Origin: JAHIEZ01 sp964598275
GTDB taxonomy: Bacteria; Patescibacteriota; Microgenomatia; UBA12405
Assembly (NCBI GenBank): GCA_964598275.1
Contig: CAZRAZ010000034.1
Span: 1 to 6,813 of the forward strand
Direction of reading: 5' to 3'
Length of the DNA stretch: 6,813 bases
Shown: positions 5,552-6,813 of the stretch, piece after piece
How positions within the stretch are numbered: position 1 is the stretch's first letter
How the letters are laid out: every line of letters begins with the position of its first letter
Made by a program: the position numbers and the translations under genes
The notes under the pieces: model-generated
The model's database searches: none
What the model saw: only the letters and a program-made list of their open reading frames with translations
Told to the model about the DNA's origin: nothing

Positions 5552-5973
5552 TTCTGATGATACCTTATTTCTTTTTTGAATTCTTGTTTTTTTAGCTCGG
5601 AGCGTTTTTCGTATTTTTTGATTTTTTTGCCGATGCCGATCTCGACTTTGAACCATTTACCGGATAAATAAATGGCGATGGGAATGAACATGTATTTTTG
5701 TTTTTTGTAGGATTGGAGTTTTTTGATTTGAGAAGCGGAAAGCAAAAGAGAGCGGGAGTGGGTGGTGTCGATGAGTTGATTTTGAGAAAATTTGTAGAGA
5801 GGAATATTTAAGTTGACAAGCTGGGGCAAACCATTGTCGACGGTAACATGGGCATTTTGAAACTGGACACCTTGAGTGCGCAGTGATTTGACATCAGCAC
5901 CGGTTAAGACCAGACCGGCTTCGATTTTGTCGATAAAGTGATAGTCGCGGGAATCGCGGTTGAAATGACGCAT
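5548..5973 (-). CDS. smpB: SsrA-binding protein SmpB
   Basis: A 141-residue SmpB, the partner that binds the tRNA-like part of tmRNA and stands in for the missing anticodon arm in the decoding centre. Family landmarks in order: 'NRDSRDYHFID' (5-15), 'EAGLVLTGADVKSLR' (18-32), 'VNLNIPLYKFS' (53-63), 'SRSLLLSASQIKKL' (73-86), and 'FIPIAIYLSGKWFKVEIGIGKKIKKYEKR' in two overlapping blocks (96-124). The C-terminal tail after 'YEKR' is 17 residues, slightly shorter than in E. coli (about 21), and remains basic (KKQEFKKEIRYHQK). The stop TGA overlaps the ATG of the purF-like gene by four bases, so the two are co-translated. ATG 5973 is preceded by a TATAAT eight bases upstream, implying a nearly leaderless message. 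The gene lies about 1.4 kb from its RNA partner, on the opposite strand. Confidence 0.94.
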   Translation of the reverse strand: MRHFNRDSRDYHFIDKIEAGLVLTGADVKSLRTQGVQFQNAHVTVDNGLPQLVNLNIPLYKFSQNQLIDTTHSRSLLLSASQIKKLQSYKKQKYMFIPIAIYLSGKWFKVEIGIGKKIKKYEKRSELKKQEFKKEIRYHQK

Positions 5974-5981
5974 ATAGGGGA

Positions 5982-5987
5982 ATTATA
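5982..5987 (-). promoter_or_regulatory. Candidate -10 element for smpB-purF
   Basis: On the minus strand this reads TATAAT exactly, eight bases before the smpB ATG, in the 24-bp gap after the beta-propeller gene. Transcription would begin at or within a base or two of the start codon, so the mRNA would be essentially leaderless. No good -35 is seen at 17 bp. It could also be chance in an A/T-rich gap. Confidence 0.45.
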
Positions 5988-5997
5988 AACCAAGAGC

Positions 5998-6813
5998 TTA
6001 GAGAGAGAGACGATAGATTTTTTGGTCGTGGCAGAGAATGTAGATGATATTGTTGGCTTCGTCGAGAGCAATATCGTGAATTTTTTTGTCGCCAAGATCG
6101 TATTTGGCAAGAAATTCGCCGGTTTTTTGGTAAACAAAAATTAAATTTTCCCTGTCGGTAAAGGCAATGATGTCACTATCGATGCCAACAACAAGATTGT
6201 TGGCGGAAGTGGCGGTAATGGCCTGTTTGGGAGCAAAAGAGTCGGCCTGACCGCGAACAAAGGGGCTGATGGTGCCATCGGCAGACAGGAGCCAGAGCTT
6301 GCCGTTGACGGCAAAAGAAGTGACAGAAGAGGGTAATTTTTGATCGGACAGAAGCCAAGGACTGGCAGAAAAAGTGGAAGCGGAAGGAGTAAATTTAGTG
6401 ATAGAATCGGAGAGAAGAACATAAAGAGCGGTGTTCCAAGATTGGAAGTCAAGGGGGGAGGAAGAAAGATTAAGATTGGAGAAACTGACTTTTTGATCAA
6501 CGGTGTTTTTGTTTAAAAGCGAAATACCGTTAGAAGTGAGAATATAATAGTTGTTTTGTGACTCGATCAAGGAAATAGCTGATTTGATGTCGTCGCTTAA
6601 AGAGATGTTTTTGTGACTTTTTTGGTTAACATCAACCGAGTCAACCCGACCAAAATTTTTGTTGACTAAAAATAAATTGGGAGAGGAAAAAATGATTTGA
6701 CTGTATTGGGGATCGCTGCCAATAAGAGAGGTGTCGTAAACAAATTCGACGTTTAAATCTTGAGAAGAGCCGGTTTGAGATAAAAGAGTGGTGATATCTT
6801 GACGATAGGTGTC
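5998..6813 (-). CDS. Probable beta-propeller protein, C-terminal part (5' end outside window)
   Basis: The frame is open from the right edge of the window to TAA at 5998-6000, giving 271 C-terminal residues; the TTG at 6570 is an internal codon. I do not recognise a specific family. Short beta-strand repeats of the type seen in WD40/NHL-like propellers recur: 'NNYYILTSNGISLLNK', 'NTALYVLLSDSITKF', 'NGKLWLLSADGTISPF', 'SDIIAFTDRENLIFVYQKTGEFLAKYDLG', and the closing 'HDIALDEANNIIYILCHDQKIYRLSL'. Each pairs a hydrophobic strand with a turn containing Asp, Asn or Gly, at a spacing of roughly 35-50 residues. No transmembrane segment is visible in this part. It is followed after 24 bp by smpB in the same direction, so it may share a transcript with it. 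Fold assignment is moderate; function is unknown. Confidence 0.65.
   Translation of the reverse strand, partial: DTYRQDITTLLSQTGSSQDLNVEFVYDTSLIGSDPQYSQIIFSSPNLFLVNKNFGRVDSVDVNQKSHKNISLSDDIKSAISLIESQNNYYILTSNGISLLNKNTVDQKVSFSNLNLSSSPLDFQSWNTALYVLLSDSITKFTPSASTFSASPWLLSDQKLPSSVTSFAVNGKLWLLSADGTISPFVRGQADSFAPKQAITATSANNLVVGIDSDIIAFTDRENLIFVYQKTGEFLAKYDLGDKKIHDIALDEANNIIYILCHDQKIYRLSL

Noticed and set aside
5552..5656. 35-residue N-terminal extension of the purF-like frame
   Set aside because: It lies wholly inside smpB in another frame, is a Lys/Arg-rich shadow, and PurF-type proteins begin at the MSGLFGV equivalent; the ATGA overlap also supports ATG 5551.
1..6813. CRISPR arrays, insertion sequences, attachment sites or inverted repeats
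   Set aside because: No regularly spaced repeats, transposase-like frames or terminal repeats were seen; genes are ordinary and tightly packed.
1..6813. TGA recoded as Gly or Trp, as in some CPR lineages
   Set aside because: TGA ends smpB at the right family length, and no identified gene needs an in-frame TGA to be read through.

Overview
The window most resembles a small-genome bacterium, probably of the Patescibacteria/CPR radiation (Microgenomates-like). That placement rests on gene content, very tight packing, near-absent Shine-Dalgarno sequences and a deviant tmRNA. It is an inference; no rRNA or other phylogenetic marker is present. TGA acts as a stop (it ends smpB), so no TGA recoding is seen.

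Layout. Positions 1-2016 hold a tightly packed plus-strand run: the C-terminal part of a sugar-type ABC solute-binding protein (cut by the left edge), an archaeal-type triosephosphate isomerase that starts on the base after the preceding stop, and a short SPFH/band-7 protein. A ComF-type phosphoribosyltransferase (2025-2645, minus) converges on that run. It diverges, across 18 bp, from a multi-pass membrane protein of unknown function (2664-3677, plus). Then comes the non-protein-coding stretch 3678-4162. It is filled by a transfer-messenger RNA gene (ssrA, 3723-4160, plus) with its own extended -10 promoter. Two bases after the tmRNA's encoded CCA lies the stop codon of a PurF-like protein (4163-5551, minus). 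The PurF-like gene overlaps its upstream partner smpB (5548-5973, minus) by four bases. Upstream of smpB is the C-terminal 271 residues of a probable beta-propeller protein (5998-6813, minus, cut by the right edge).

Functionally the core is a trans-translation locus: tmRNA and its obligate partner SmpB sit within about 2.3 kb, face each other and flank the PurF-like gene. The two most notable points are both departures from textbook chemistry. First, the tmRNA folds well (acceptor stem, T stem, P2, pseudoknot PK1, P5) but lacks the G3-U70 pair and A73 that normally specify alanine, has an aberrant T-loop, and appears to encode an unusually long tag of about 37 codons. Second, the PurF-like protein keeps the phosphoribosyltransferase site and four cysteines suited to an Fe-S cluster, but has lost the glutaminase catalytic Cys (Ser2) and the residues that bind glutamine.

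The plus strand is markedly richer in G than C throughout, even across minus-strand genes, so minus-strand proteins are biased toward Pro, Ser, His, Gln and Leu. This suggests that the plus strand is the leading strand of replication here.
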